Below, one piece after another: positions 16,929-24,825 of a stretch of DNA of 64,000 bases. Under the pieces are notes generated by a model, which made no database searches, was not told the DNA's origin, and saw only the letters and a program-made list of their open reading frames with translations. The translations under genes and the position numbers were made by a program. Numbering within the stretch: position 1 is the stretch's first letter; each line of letters starts with the position of its first letter. The DNA is from Nocardia amamiensis (lineage in GTDB: Bacteria > Actinomycetota > Actinomycetes > Mycobacteriales > Mycobacteriaceae): assembly GCF_015477605.1 (NCBI RefSeq), contig NZ_JADLQX010000031.1, forward strand, positions 1 to 64,000, written 5' to 3'.

Positions 16929-18132
16929 GCGGAACGGTTCGCGACCCGCACGGATCAACCGGCGGCGTCTGCTCGGTGGCGGCGCCGCCGCGGCAGGCGC
17001 CGCCGGGCTCGGGCTCGGCACGGCAGCGCTGACCGGGACGCGAGAATCCGGAATGGCGCGCGAGGTCGCGACGGTACCGTTCTACGGACCGCACCAAGCG
17101 GGTATCGCCACCGCCCCGCAGTCGCACGCGGCGTTCGTCGCGTTCGATCTGAAGCCGGGCACGCGGCGCGACGACCTCGTCGGGATGCTGAAGATCTGGA
17201 CCGACGACGCCGCCCGGCTCACCCAGGGCCGCCCCGCCCTCGCCGACACCGAACCCGGCCTCGCCCGGCGTCCGGCACGGCTCACTGTCACAGTGGGCTT
17301 CGGGCCCGCCGTGTTCGAGGTGGCGGGCCTCGAGCGGCACCGGCCGTCCTGGCTGCGGCCGTTGCCGCCGTTCGCCATCGACCGGCTCGAACCGGCCTGG
17401 ACCGGCGGCGATCTGCTGCTGCAGATCTGCGCCGACGAGGTGACCACGGTGTCGCACGCGGTGCGCGTGCTGTGCCGGAGCGTGTCCTCTTTGGTGGGCG
17501 TGCGCTGGGTGCAGCGCGGATTCCGCGATGCCGCGCCCGGAACGACGCCGCGCAATCTCATGGGCCAAGTGGACGGCACCGCGAATCTCGCGCCGGGCAC
17601 CCCCGAGTTCGCACGCCTGGTGTGGGACGACGGCGCAACCCTGCCGTGGCTGGCCGGCGGCACCTCGTTCGTGCTGCGGCGGATCGCGATGACGCTCGAC
17701 ACGTGGGACGAAATCGACCAGGAGGAAAGGGAACTCACCGTCGGGCGCACCATCGCCAACGGCGCACCGCTGACCGGGACCGACGAGTTCGACGAACCTG
17801 ATTTCACGGCCGCGGACGCGAACGGTATTCCGGTCATCCCGCCGTCGTCGCACATCGCTCGAGCCCATCACACGCACGACGGGGAACGGTTCCTCAGGCG
17901 TGGCTACAACTACGACGACGCACCCGCGCCCGGCCGGATCTCCAACTCGGGCTTGCTCTTCGCCGCCTACCAACGCGACATGGACACCCAGTTCCTGCCG
18001 GTCCAGCGCCGTCTCGCGGAGTTCGACGCGCTCAACGTCTGGACCACGCCGATCGGATCCGCGGTGTTCGCGATACCGCCGGGGGTGCCGTCGCAGGGCG
18101 GCTATCTCGGCCAGCCGCTGTTCGAGGCCTGA
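16921..18132 (+). CDS. DyP-type haem peroxidase, Tat-exported
   Basis: The protein has about 403 residues. A twin-arginine-type signal (INRRRLLGGGAAAAGAAGLG) directs folded export. The DyP signatures are present: GQVDGTANL (the GxxDG motif with the distal Asp), the proximal-His region near SSHIARAHHTHDGERF, and LRRGYNYDD with the distal Arg. Related enzymes (EfeB/DyP group) oxidise dyes or phenols or take part in iron/haem handling. I chose GTG 16921, which overlaps the PCuAC stop; GTG 16900 would add 7 residues. Pairing with PCuAC suggests a role at the copper-exposed cell surface, but DyPs are haem enzymes, so the link is inferred. Confidence 0.9.
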   Translation: MAERNGSRPARINRRRLLGGGAAAAGAAGLGLGTAALTGTRESGMAREVATVPFYGPHQAGIATAPQSHAAFVAFDLKPGTRRDDLVGMLKIWTDDAARLTQGRPALADTEPGLARRPARLTVTVGFGPAVFEVAGLERHRPSWLRPLPPFAIDRLEPAWTGGDLLLQICADEVTTVSHAVRVLCRSVSSLVGVRWVQRGFRDAAPGTTPRNLMGQVDGTANLAPGTPEFARLVWDDGATLPWLAGGTSFVLRRIAMTLDTWDEIDQEERELTVGRTIANGAPLTGTDEFDEPDFTAADANGIPVIPPSSHIARAHHTHDGERFLRRGYNYDDAPAPGRISNSGLLFAAYQRDMDTQFLPVQRRLAEFDALNVWTTPIGSAVFAIPPGVPSQGGYLGQPLFEA

Positions 18133-18162
18133 CCCTCGTCGGGTGCCCGGAGCACTCGGGCC

Positions 18163-18194
18163 GTGCTCGCGCCCTCACCGTCGGGCGCGAGCAC
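18163..18194. terminator. Bidirectional hairpin between DyP and TetR genes
   Basis: GTGCTCGCGCCC (18163-18174) and GGGCGCGAGCAC (18183-18194) form a perfect 12-base stem with an 8-base loop. It lies between the convergent DyP (stop 18132) and TetR (stop 18239) genes, so it can serve both. Confidence 0.75.
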
Positions 18195-18238
18195 ACCTGG
18201 TGTTTCAGGCGCGAGATCCCGGATATCCAGTGGCGGTG

Positions 18239-18874
18239 TCAGCTGTCTGGAGACAGTCCGGCGATCGCGCGCAGCGCGGAGATCATTCCGTTGACCGGAA
18301 TGCCGGGATCGATTGTCCGGAACACGCCGAGCCCGACACCGAGCGCCAGCACAGCGACGGCGGCTTCGGCCGTCGGCACGTGGGTATCGACCTCGTCGGT
18401 CGTCTTCAGGGCCGTGCCGATCATGCTGACGATGGCGCCGAGCCGCGTCGCGAGTTCGCCGCGCAACTGGCCGTTGCGCCGCGCCTGCACACTGAACTCC
18501 AATTCCAGCTGTGTCCAGTTCGGATCGCCGATGACCTGCTCGGCCCATTCCGCGAGCCGCCGCAGACGATCCGCGGTCGTAGGCGCGGCGATAATGTCGG
18601 CGACCTCGGCCGCACGTTCGCCGTGAATTTCGTCGAGCACGGCCAAACACAGCTCGTCTTTGGTGCGGAAGTTCGAATACACCGCCCCTTTTGTGAAACC
18701 CGCGGCCTCGGCGACTTTATCGATGCTCGTGGCCTGATAGCCCTCGTCCAGGAACAGGCGCTTGGCAGTGGAGATCAACACCGCGCGCGTCTGTGCCTGA
18801 CTCTGGGCTCGGGTCGGCCGTTCCACCTGCCCATATGCCTGAAGCCGCCGATTCTCATCCTGATTCGCAGACAA
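18239..18874 (-). CDS. TetR-family repressor, probable regulator of lipase and alkB
   Basis: The protein has 211 residues. The HTH reads STAKRLFLDEGYQATSIDKV then AEAAGFTKGAVYSNFRTKDE, a standard TetR DNA-binding domain. The rest is a helical ligand-binding domain with WTQLELEFSVQARR. TTG 18874 is the start, with AAGGGA 6 bases upstream. The palindrome GATACT-CTC-AGTATC lies 15 bases upstream in the divergent gap to the lipase gene. A second near-copy (GATACC-GTC-AGTATC) lies 1.4 kb away in front of the alkB unit. An alkane- or fatty-acid-responsive role is plausible inference. Confidence 0.88.
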   Translation of the reverse strand: MSANQDENRRLQAYGQVERPTRAQSQAQTRAVLISTAKRLFLDEGYQATSIDKVAEAAGFTKGAVYSNFRTKDELCLAVLDEIHGERAAEVADIIAAPTTADRLRRLAEWAEQVIGDPNWTQLELEFSVQARRNGQLRGELATRLGAIVSMIGTALKTTDEVDTHVPTAEAAVAVLALGVGLGVFRTIDPGIPVNGMISALRAIAGLSPDS

Positions 18875-18888
18875 CCGATATCCCTTCA

Positions 18889-18903
18889 GATACTCTCAGT
18901 ATC
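18889..18903. promoter_or_regulatory. TetR operator GATACT-CTC-AGTATC
   Basis: Perfect 6-3-6 palindrome in the 76-base gap between the TetR (TTG 18874) and lipase (GTG 18951) starts. It shares 13 of 15 bases with the site at 20308, which strengthens both calls. Confidence 0.75.
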
Positions 18904-18950
18904 CAATTGTAGATGCCAGCGGTATCCCAAATCGCAGGAAGGATCGAATC

Positions 18951-20270
18951 GTGAGGAGCCGAATAGGCAAAGTCGCCGCAGCTCTGACGGGAACCCTCCT
19001 CGTGGTCGGAGGCGGCGCGATCTCTGCACCACACGCATGGACGCAGCCGGCCGCGGAAGCCGCCGCTGACTTCTACCTGCCGCCGGTGCCGCTGCCATCG
19101 TCGGCGCCGGGCACGATCATCCGCACCGAACCGTCGCGTCTGGCGCTGTCGGTCCCAGGAGGGCCAGGAGCGATCCCGGCGACGGCGACCCGGGTCATGT
19201 ACGTCAGCAGCGATACCCACGACGCACCGACCGCGGTCGTGGGAACGTATCTGGAGGCATCACAGCCGTGGACCGGCCCGGGAGAGCGCCCCCTGATCGC
19301 CTACGCGGTCGGCACGAAGGGACAGGGCGATCAGTGCGCGCCCTCGAAGTTGCTGGCGCAGTTCGTCCAGTATCAGCCTCCGCTCGACGTCATCGTGGAA
19401 TATGACGTGCTGGCGATCTATACGCTCCTGGCCCGTGGCATGTCGGTCATGGTGACCGATTACCACGGCCTGGGCACGCCCGCAGTGCACGACTTCCTGA
19501 ACCGGAAAGCGCAAGCTCACGCGCTGCTGGACGGGGCGCGTGCCGCGCTGCAACTGCCGGGCACCACCCTCGGGGCCAATGCTCCGGTCATTCTTTACGG
19601 CTACTCGCAGGGCGGCATGGCCTCGGCGGGCGCGGCTGAACTGGAACCGAGCTACGCCCCTGAACTGAACGTGCGTGGCGCCTACATCGGCGGGCCGGTG
19701 GTGGACGACGAGTACTTCATCGGACACAACGACGGCCGGGCCGCCATGGGGCCCGCCTTCGCCTGGATCCTCAACGGCATCGCCGCCAACTACCCGGAAA
19801 CGCGCGCGGTGCTCGACGCCGAACTCAACGACACGGGTAAGGCGATCCTGCGCGAAGCCCAGGACAAATGCGCCGTTCCGCTCGGACTCGCCCAGCTGCA
19901 TCAGTTCACGTCCCAATGGACCACTAGCGGAGAGCCTCTCACCGCCGTGATCGATCGGTCCCCGGCGCTGAAAGCGGCATTCGACGATCAGCGGGTCGGC
20001 TCACTCGCCCCGTCGGTGCCCGTGCTCGTCGCCTCGAGCCCGAACGACGAGGGAGCGCCGTATCCGCCCGTCCGCGATATGGCCGCCCGATGGTGTGGTG
20101 CCGGGGTGCCCGTCCGGCTGGAATCGAACGCCGATATTCCCAGCGTCATCACGGGCTTGAAGGTGACCCACGTGCTGGCTTTCTTCCCCTCGCTGGCGGC
20201 CTCGCAGGACTGGATGACCGCTCGACTCGCGGACGAGCCCGCACCGAGCAACTGCGGGGCTCTGCCGTAG
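18951..20270 (+). CDS. Secreted lipase, LIP family
   Basis: The protein has 439 residues. A signal peptide (KVAAALTGTLLVVGGGAISA) is followed by the LIP-family fold: DYHGLGTPAVHDF, the nucleophile elbow YGYSQGG, the acidic region ASSPNDEGAPY and the His in LKVTHVLAF. Cys pairs (GDQCAPS, DKCAVP, WCGAG, SNCGALP) suggest disulfides in an exported enzyme. GTG 18951 has a strong ribosome site (AGGAAGGA). The family is close to mycobacterial and nocardial secreted triacylglycerol lipases. Divergent TetR and shared operator point to regulation together with the alkane hydroxylase downstream. Confidence 0.9.
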   Translation: MRSRIGKVAAALTGTLLVVGGGAISAPHAWTQPAAEAAADFYLPPVPLPSSAPGTIIRTEPSRLALSVPGGPGAIPATATRVMYVSSDTHDAPTAVVGTYLEASQPWTGPGERPLIAYAVGTKGQGDQCAPSKLLAQFVQYQPPLDVIVEYDVLAIYTLLARGMSVMVTDYHGLGTPAVHDFLNRKAQAHALLDGARAALQLPGTTLGANAPVILYGYSQGGMASAGAAELEPSYAPELNVRGAYIGGPVVDDEYFIGHNDGRAAMGPAFAWILNGIAANYPETRAVLDAELNDTGKAILREAQDKCAVPLGLAQLHQFTSQWTTSGEPLTAVIDRSPALKAAFDDQRVGSLAPSVPVLVASSPNDEGAPYPPVRDMAARWCGAGVPVRLESNADIPSVITGLKVTHVLAFFPSLAASQDWMTARLADEPAPSNCGALP

Positions 20271-20307
20271 GCACGCAGGCCCGGTTTGCGTAGGGACAAC
20301 CGGCTCC

Positions 20308-20322
20308 GATACCGTCAGTATC
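20308..20322. promoter_or_regulatory. Second TetR operator, upstream of the alkB unit
   Basis: GATACC-GTC-AGTATC differs from the 18889 palindrome at only two positions. It lies just after the lipase gene and about 270 bases before the small ORF that leads into alkB. Confidence 0.65.
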
Positions 20323-20592
20323 CCAATCGGATGTACGGCCCCGCGCATCGCTCGAGCCGGACACGGATGAGGTGGTGCCGCTGCCCGGCGCGGGTCGGTC
20401 TCAGGTCCGGTCCGCGCCGGTGGCACTGGCCGAGGCGATCGCACAGCCCTGCGCGAAGCCAGCGAGATTCACCCACTGTTCTGCCGAAAGTTTCCGCGGT
20501 TGTCAGAGCCGACGGCTCGGTGCCATGGCATCGAACTCGGTGCACGGTTCCAGTGTTCGTTCGCTAGCTCGGAATTGTGAAGGGAGGGTCGA

Positions 20593-20784
20593 ATGTCGGA
20601 GTTGGCTCACCGCCACCGTGATTTCGGTGACCCTGCCGTCAGATCGACTTCGTGCGCATTTCCCATGCCGGCCGGCGCCACGAGCCGGGACCGGGACAAT
20701 AGACAGACGACACGGATCTCGCATGCCCACGCCATCTGCCCGGCGGCCACGCGCCGCACCGAGACGCCGGAGTGGAGCCGATGA
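20593..20784 (+). CDS. Possible 63-residue leader ORF translationally coupled to alkB
   Basis: ATG 20593 is preceded by the unusually strong ribosome site AGGGAGGG (20581-20588). The frame ends in TGA overlapping the alkB ATG (ATGA at 20781-20784). The product (MSELAHRHRDFGDPAVRST at its start) is rich in Ser, Arg, Thr and His and resembles no family I know. The composition is not strongly protein-like, so the value may lie in translation of the ORF rather than in the peptide. It could equally be fortuitous. The strong start and exact overlap are what support it. Confidence 0.45.
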   Translation: MSELAHRHRDFGDPAVRSTSCAFPMPAGATSRDRDNRQTTRISHAHAICPAATRRTETPEWSR

Positions 20785-22010
20785 CCACGACGCGCAGTCT
20801 TTTTCGCGGAAATCGCGACAAGCCGGATCCGAAGCGCCCCCTGTGGGTGCTGAGCCTGCTGGCTCCCGCTTTCGGGCTGTTGCCGTCCCAACTGGTGTTG
20901 CACACCGGAGCCGCGGTGTTCTGGTGGATCGAGCCGATCATCATTCTGATCGTGATCCCGTTGCTGGACTGGATGATCGGTGAGGACGGCACCAATCCGC
21001 GCGAGGAAGACTACGAGTCGCTCTCCAACGACCGGTACTACCGGTGGTGCACGTATCTGTTCCTGCCCGTCCAATTCGTCGCTTTGCTGATCGCGGCCTT
21101 CCTGTGGGCCGGCGCGGAACTGACCGTCTTCGACAAGCTGGGTCTGGCGGTCACGATGGGTTTCATGTCGGGAATCGGCATCAACGCCGCGCATGAACTC
21201 GGCCACCGGGTCGAACGTCTCGAACGCTGGCTGGCGAAAATCGCACTCGCGCCGTCTGCTTACGGCCACTTCTACGTCGAGCACAACCGGGGCCACCACA
21301 CGCGGGTCGCCACACCGGAGGACCCGGCCAGCGCGAGGCTCGGCGAGTCACTGTGGGCATTCCTCCCCCGCACCGTCGTCGGCGGATTCCGCTCGGCACT
21401 GCAGCTGGAACAAGAGCGCCTGCGGCGCAAGGGATCGCGCTGGTGGAGCAGCCAGAACAACATCCTGCAGGCGTGGGCGATGACGCTGGTGCTGTTCGGC
21501 GTCCTGCTCGCCGTCTTCGGCTGGGCCATCCTGCCATACCTGCTGGTCCAGGCGGTGATCGGTGCCGCGCTGCTGGAGACGGTGAACTATGTCGAGCACT
21601 ACGGGCTGCTGCGGCGGCGACTGCCGAACGGCCGCTGGGCACGGTGCTCACCGGCCGACAGCTGGAACTCCGATCGCCTGCTCACCAACGTCGTCTTGTT
21701 CCACCTGCAGCGACACAGCGACCACCACGCCAATCCCGGGCGGCGTTACCAGACGCTGCGCAGTTCGCAGGATGCGCCGCAACTTCCCGCCGGGTACGCC
21801 ACCATGATCGTGCTCGCCGCCGTGCCACCCCTGTGGCGTCGTGTCATGGACCCTCGGGTCCTGGCCCACTATGACGGCGACGTCACCCGCGCCAACATCG
21901 CGCCCCGTAAGCGCGATCGGCTCCTCGCGGCGTACAAGCCGCCCGATGCGGCCCGGCCTCGGGATCCGGACGACGATTTCCGCTCGGACCCGTCCCCCAG
22001 TCGCTGGTGA
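20781..22010 (+). CDS. alkB: Alkane 1-monooxygenase (AlkB), no rubredoxin fused or adjacent
   Basis: The protein has 409 residues. It is an integral-membrane di-iron hydroxylase with the complete histidine set: HELGHRVERLERW (box A), HNRGHHTRVATPED (box B), NYVEHYGLLRRR (HYG motif) and LQRHSDHHANPGRRYQ (box C). Six membrane segments surround them. It oxidises medium to long n-alkanes to 1-alkanols using electrons from rubredoxin. The C-terminus (PDDDFRSDPSPSRW) contains no rubredoxin domain and no rubredoxin gene follows, unlike many Rhodococcus/Nocardia alkB clusters. ATG 20781 has GGAG 8 bases upstream. A TetR operator copy lies about 460 bases upstream. Confidence 0.95.
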   Translation: MTTTRSLFRGNRDKPDPKRPLWVLSLLAPAFGLLPSQLVLHTGAAVFWWIEPIIILIVIPLLDWMIGEDGTNPREEDYESLSNDRYYRWCTYLFLPVQFVALLIAAFLWAGAELTVFDKLGLAVTMGFMSGIGINAAHELGHRVERLERWLAKIALAPSAYGHFYVEHNRGHHTRVATPEDPASARLGESLWAFLPRTVVGGFRSALQLEQERLRRKGSRWWSSQNNILQAWAMTLVLFGVLLAVFGWAILPYLLVQAVIGAALLETVNYVEHYGLLRRRLPNGRWARCSPADSWNSDRLLTNVVLFHLQRHSDHHANPGRRYQTLRSSQDAPQLPAGYATMIVLAAVPPLWRRVMDPRVLAHYDGDVTRANIAPRKRDRLLAAYKPPDAARPRDPDDDFRSDPSPSRW

Positions 22011-22028
22011 AGCCGGCCGGGGCCGGCT
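22011..22028. terminator. Hairpin between alkB and the convergent small secreted protein gene
   Basis: AGCCGGCC-GG-GGCCGGCT is a perfect inverted repeat that starts at the base after the alkB stop and overlaps the last two bases of the convergent gene's stop codon. It is probably a shared terminator. Confidence 0.6.
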
Positions 22029-22332
22029 ATCCGACGGAGATACTGCCGCCCTTGGGCAGGTAACCCAGCTTCTCCACGGGCAGCTCACCGAGCACCGTAC
22101 CGGTGCAGTCGCGGCCGGAGTGGAGCGTGATCGGCCGATCGGTGCCGTTGCCGACGGTCACCTGGAGGGTGGAGAAGAAGGTGCCGTCGGTGTTCAGGCA
22201 GCCAACCGGGTCGACATGCGGCTCGCCGTTGATCGTCACCGTGCCGACCGCGGCCTGCGCCGTCCCAGCCGACAGCACGGCAGCGGCCCCGGCCAGGGCC
22301 AGCACACCGACAAACCCAGCAGTACGAATCAT
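22027..22332 (-). CDS. Small secreted protein, unknown function
   Basis: The protein has 101 residues. A clear signal peptide (IRTAGFVGVLALAGAAAVLS, cleavage after AQA) precedes a mature part of about 74 residues. That part has many beta-prone stretches (VGTVTINGEPHVD, STLQVTVGNGTDRPITLHSG) and two cysteines (VGCLNTD, RDCTGT) that could form one disulfide. Small secreted proteins of this type are common in Nocardia and Mycobacterium; I assign no function. ATG 22332 starts exactly at the signal peptide. The longer frame to 23121 is antisense-like sequence. Confidence 0.75.
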   Translation of the reverse strand: MIRTAGFVGVLALAGAAAVLSAGTAQAAVGTVTINGEPHVDPVGCLNTDGTFFSTLQVTVGNGTDRPITLHSGRDCTGTVLGELPVEKLGYLPKGGSISVG

Positions 22333-22496
22333 TCGTGCCTCCAGCTCTTTTCGATGCCGGCCAACCCCGAAGCCGACTTCTGGTGAAAATGCGCCTGCGA
22401 TTCTGTCACGAGTTCCAACAGGACCCAACCGCGCTGGTCGGCAGACATGCCGGTGCGGGCCGGGTGACCATAGCTCCCGGCCCCGCGAGATCGGTG

Positions 22497-23081
22497 TCAG
22501 GCGGCCGCGGTGCGCAGGGCCTTGGCGTCCCTGCGGATCCCGAACGACACGATGATCTCCATGACGCCGAGCACGATCAGCCACACCCCCGCCAGAATGG
22601 CGAGCGTGGCCACCGATTGCACCGGCCAGACGATCAGCACGACACCCGCGATAGCCGTCACGATGCCGAAGAACACCTGCCACCAGCGTCCCGGCAACGC
22701 GGGCTCGGAGATCGCGGCCATCAGCAACGCGATCCCGCGAAACAGCCAGCCGATACCGATCCACAACCCCAGCAAGAAGAGCGAGGCCAGCTCGTCGCGG
22801 AAACAGAAGACGCCGATCACGATGGACAACACGCCGACGATGAAGGACAGCACCCGAACACCGGCACTCGCCGGGGCGCCGAACGCCGCCAGCAGCTGCA
22901 GAAAGCCGGTGACCACCAGGTACACACCGAAGATGATGCCGGCGGCCAGCAGCGTGATGTCCGGCCAGACCAGGATCAGGACACCGAGGATCACCGCGAG
23001 GATGCCGGCGACCAAGACGGTTTGCCACGCACGGCGGGCAACAGACTGCAGAGGACCCTCTAGCACGCTGTTTGTCGTCAT
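22497..23081 (-). CDS. HdeD/DUF308-family membrane protein
   Basis: The protein has 194 residues and six predicted membrane segments in three similar pairs (AGILAVILGVLILVWPDITL, VGVLSIVIGVFCFRDELASL, FGIVTAIAGVVLIVWPVQSV), the internal repeat typical of HdeD. The family is linked to acid resistance in enterobacteria; the actinobacterial role is unknown. TATAGC (23095-23090) lies 8 bases before ATG 23081 with no ribosome site, so the mRNA is probably leaderless. It is not in an obvious operon. Confidence 0.88.
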   Translation of the reverse strand: MTTNSVLEGPLQSVARRAWQTVLVAGILAVILGVLILVWPDITLLAAGIIFGVYLVVTGFLQLLAAFGAPASAGVRVLSFIVGVLSIVIGVFCFRDELASLFLLGLWIGIGWLFRGIALLMAAISEPALPGRWWQVFFGIVTAIAGVVLIVWPVQSVATLAILAGVWLIVLGVMEIIVSFGIRRDAKALRTAAA

Positions 23082-23291
23082 GCCGTGATGCTATAGCTCG
23101 ACCCGTCGGTTTACTGAACATTTGCCGCTAGGGGTCGGCGGTGGCGAGAAGGAATAACGAGGCAGCCACGCTCGCAGTTCACGTTTTATCGCCCGAGCGG
23201 TCGGGTAGTCATCCCTGAGTGACTCTTCGTGTACGCCCCTGGGTGGAGCGGGTGGGTCGGGTTCGGTGAGGCTCGGGGCTAGGAGACGAGG

Positions 23292-24278
23292 GTGGCGGTT
23301 CTGCTCGTGCTGCGGGCACGTGGGCTGGGTGATCTACTCACCGCGGTCCCGGCTTTACGTGCGCTGCGCCGGGCGAAGCCGCACGACCGGATCGTCCTCG
23401 CCGCTCCGCAGCGGCTCAAGCCGATCGTCGACCTCATCACGTCGGTCGATGCCCTGGTGCCGACCGCCGAACCAGGCAGCCTGCGCTGGGACGCGCCGCC
23501 GCCCGAACTGGCGATCAACCTGCACGGCCCGAGCGCCGAAAGTATCGTCACGCTGGCCAAAACACAGCCCGGACGCATCCTCACCTATCGCAACGCCGCG
23601 TTTCCCGAGCTGTCCGGCCCCGAATGGCAAACCGACATGCACGACGTCGACCGCTGGTGTCATCTGCTCGAATACGACGGCATCGGGGCGGATCGCCGCA
23701 ATCTCGGACTAGTCCCACCGGTCGCGACGACCAGCCACCGCGACTGCGTGGTGGTGCACGTCGGCGCGGGCGCACCGGCCCGCCGCTGGCCGCCCGACCG
23801 GTTCGCCGCAGTCGTCCGGCACCTGCTGGTGCTCGGCCGGAACGTGGTGATCACCGGTGACGAGTACGAACGCGAACTCGCATTGAGCATCGCCGCGCGG
23901 GCGGGGCTGCCCGTCGGCCGTGTTCTCGCCGGGGAACAGAACCTCATCGAACTGTCCGCCACCATCGCCGAGGCCGCGCTCGTGATCTGCGGCGACACCG
24001 GCGTCGCGCACCTTGCCACCGCGTTCGGCACCCGTACGGTCCTGCTCTTCGGCCCCACGCCACCCCGGTGGGGCGGTCCTCCGGCGCACCTGCTGGGCAG
24101 GCACGCCGTGCTGTGGGCAGGTCAAGTCGGCGACCCGGACGCCGACACGCCCGACCCCGGCTTGCTGCGCATCGGCGTCACCGAGGTGATCAATGCCGTC
24201 GACAACCAGCTGAGCAAACGCACCTTGCCCGGCACGGGCGCCGACCGCCGAGGGACTGCCTACCGCCGCGTCGGATGA
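23292..24278 (+). CDS. Glycosyltransferase family 9 (heptosyltransferase-like)
   Basis: The protein has 328 residues. It begins with the GT9 signature (VLLVLRARGLGDLLTAVPAL) and later shows VVHVGAGAPARRWPPDRFA and LVICGDTGVAHLATAFGTRTV, the nucleotide-sugar binding region ending in VLLFGPTPPRWGGPP. GT9 enzymes transfer heptose in Gram-negative LPS; actinobacterial members act on other envelope glycans that are not defined. The start is GTG 23292, after GAGACGAGG. It is single-gene, convergent with the ArsR gene. Confidence 0.88.
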   Translation: MAVLLVLRARGLGDLLTAVPALRALRRAKPHDRIVLAAPQRLKPIVDLITSVDALVPTAEPGSLRWDAPPPELAINLHGPSAESIVTLAKTQPGRILTYRNAAFPELSGPEWQTDMHDVDRWCHLLEYDGIGADRRNLGLVPPVATTSHRDCVVVHVGAGAPARRWPPDRFAAVVRHLLVLGRNVVITGDEYERELALSIAARAGLPVGRVLAGEQNLIELSATIAEAALVICGDTGVAHLATAFGTRTVLLFGPTPPRWGGPPAHLLGRHAVLWAGQVGDPDADTPDPGLLRIGVTEVINAVDNQLSKRTLPGTGADRRGTAYRRVG

Positions 24279-24324
24279 CCGGACCGGACGCCGCCGCCAT
24301 GCCCGCCGAGACGGCGCGACCCGG

Positions 24325-24642
24325 TCAGGCGGTCTCCGTCGCAGCGGTGTGCAGCGCGGCGGAGTAGGCGGCGATCGCGCTCGGCCAGAACTGTTCGAGG
24401 TAGTCGCGCGCATCGGCGAGGCCACGCGGGTCGAGCGAATACAGTCGGCGGTTGCCTTCCGGCCGCACCATGACCAGCCGGGCCTCGCGCAGCACGCGTA
24501 GATGCTGCGATACCGCAGAGCCGCTCACACCGACCTCCTGCGCCAGTTCTCCGACCGAACGCGCCTGCGGCAACGCCTCGAAAATCGCGCGGCGAGTCGG
24601 GTCGGCCAGCGCGGTAAGGGCGCGAACTCCATTAGTCGCCAC
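24325..24642 (-). CDS. ArsR-family winged-helix regulator
   Basis: The protein has 105 residues. The winged helix reads LADPTRRAIFEALPQARSVG, then ELAQEVGVSGSAVSQHLRVL and a wing at MVRPEGNRRLYSLDP. The C-terminal helix is YLEQFWPSAIAAYSAAL. There is no CxC or other metal-binding Cys motif, so it belongs to the non-metal ArsR group often paired with SRPBCC/AHSA1 proteins. No such partner is adjacent here. The start is GTG 24642 without a ribosome site. GTGATCAC (24652-24659) just upstream may be an autoregulatory half-site. Confidence 0.88.
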   Translation of the reverse strand: MATNGVRALTALADPTRRAIFEALPQARSVGELAQEVGVSGSAVSQHLRVLREARLVMVRPEGNRRLYSLDPRGLADARDYLEQFWPSAIAAYSAALHTAATETA

Positions 24643-24651
24643 TCACATAGT

Positions 24652-24659
24652 GTGATCAC
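24652..24659. promoter_or_regulatory. Short palindrome upstream of the ArsR start
   Basis: GTGATCAC is a perfect 8-base palindrome, embedded in the longer imperfect repeat TAAGTGATCACACTA on the minus strand, 10 bases before the GTG. It is suggestive of an autoregulatory site but short. Confidence 0.3.
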
Positions 24660-24825
24660 TTAGCGTTTCGCTGGTCAACTCCTGGCATCGCACCATTTCC
24701 CCAGGTCGTGCCGCAAACAACGGCATCCCGTTATCTCTTCGTAATACGCGAGCTGGGCGTTTATCCATCCGTGACAGTTGCCACAGGATTGCCGAAGGCC
24801 GCTTCCGCTCGCTTACGTTCGTTCC

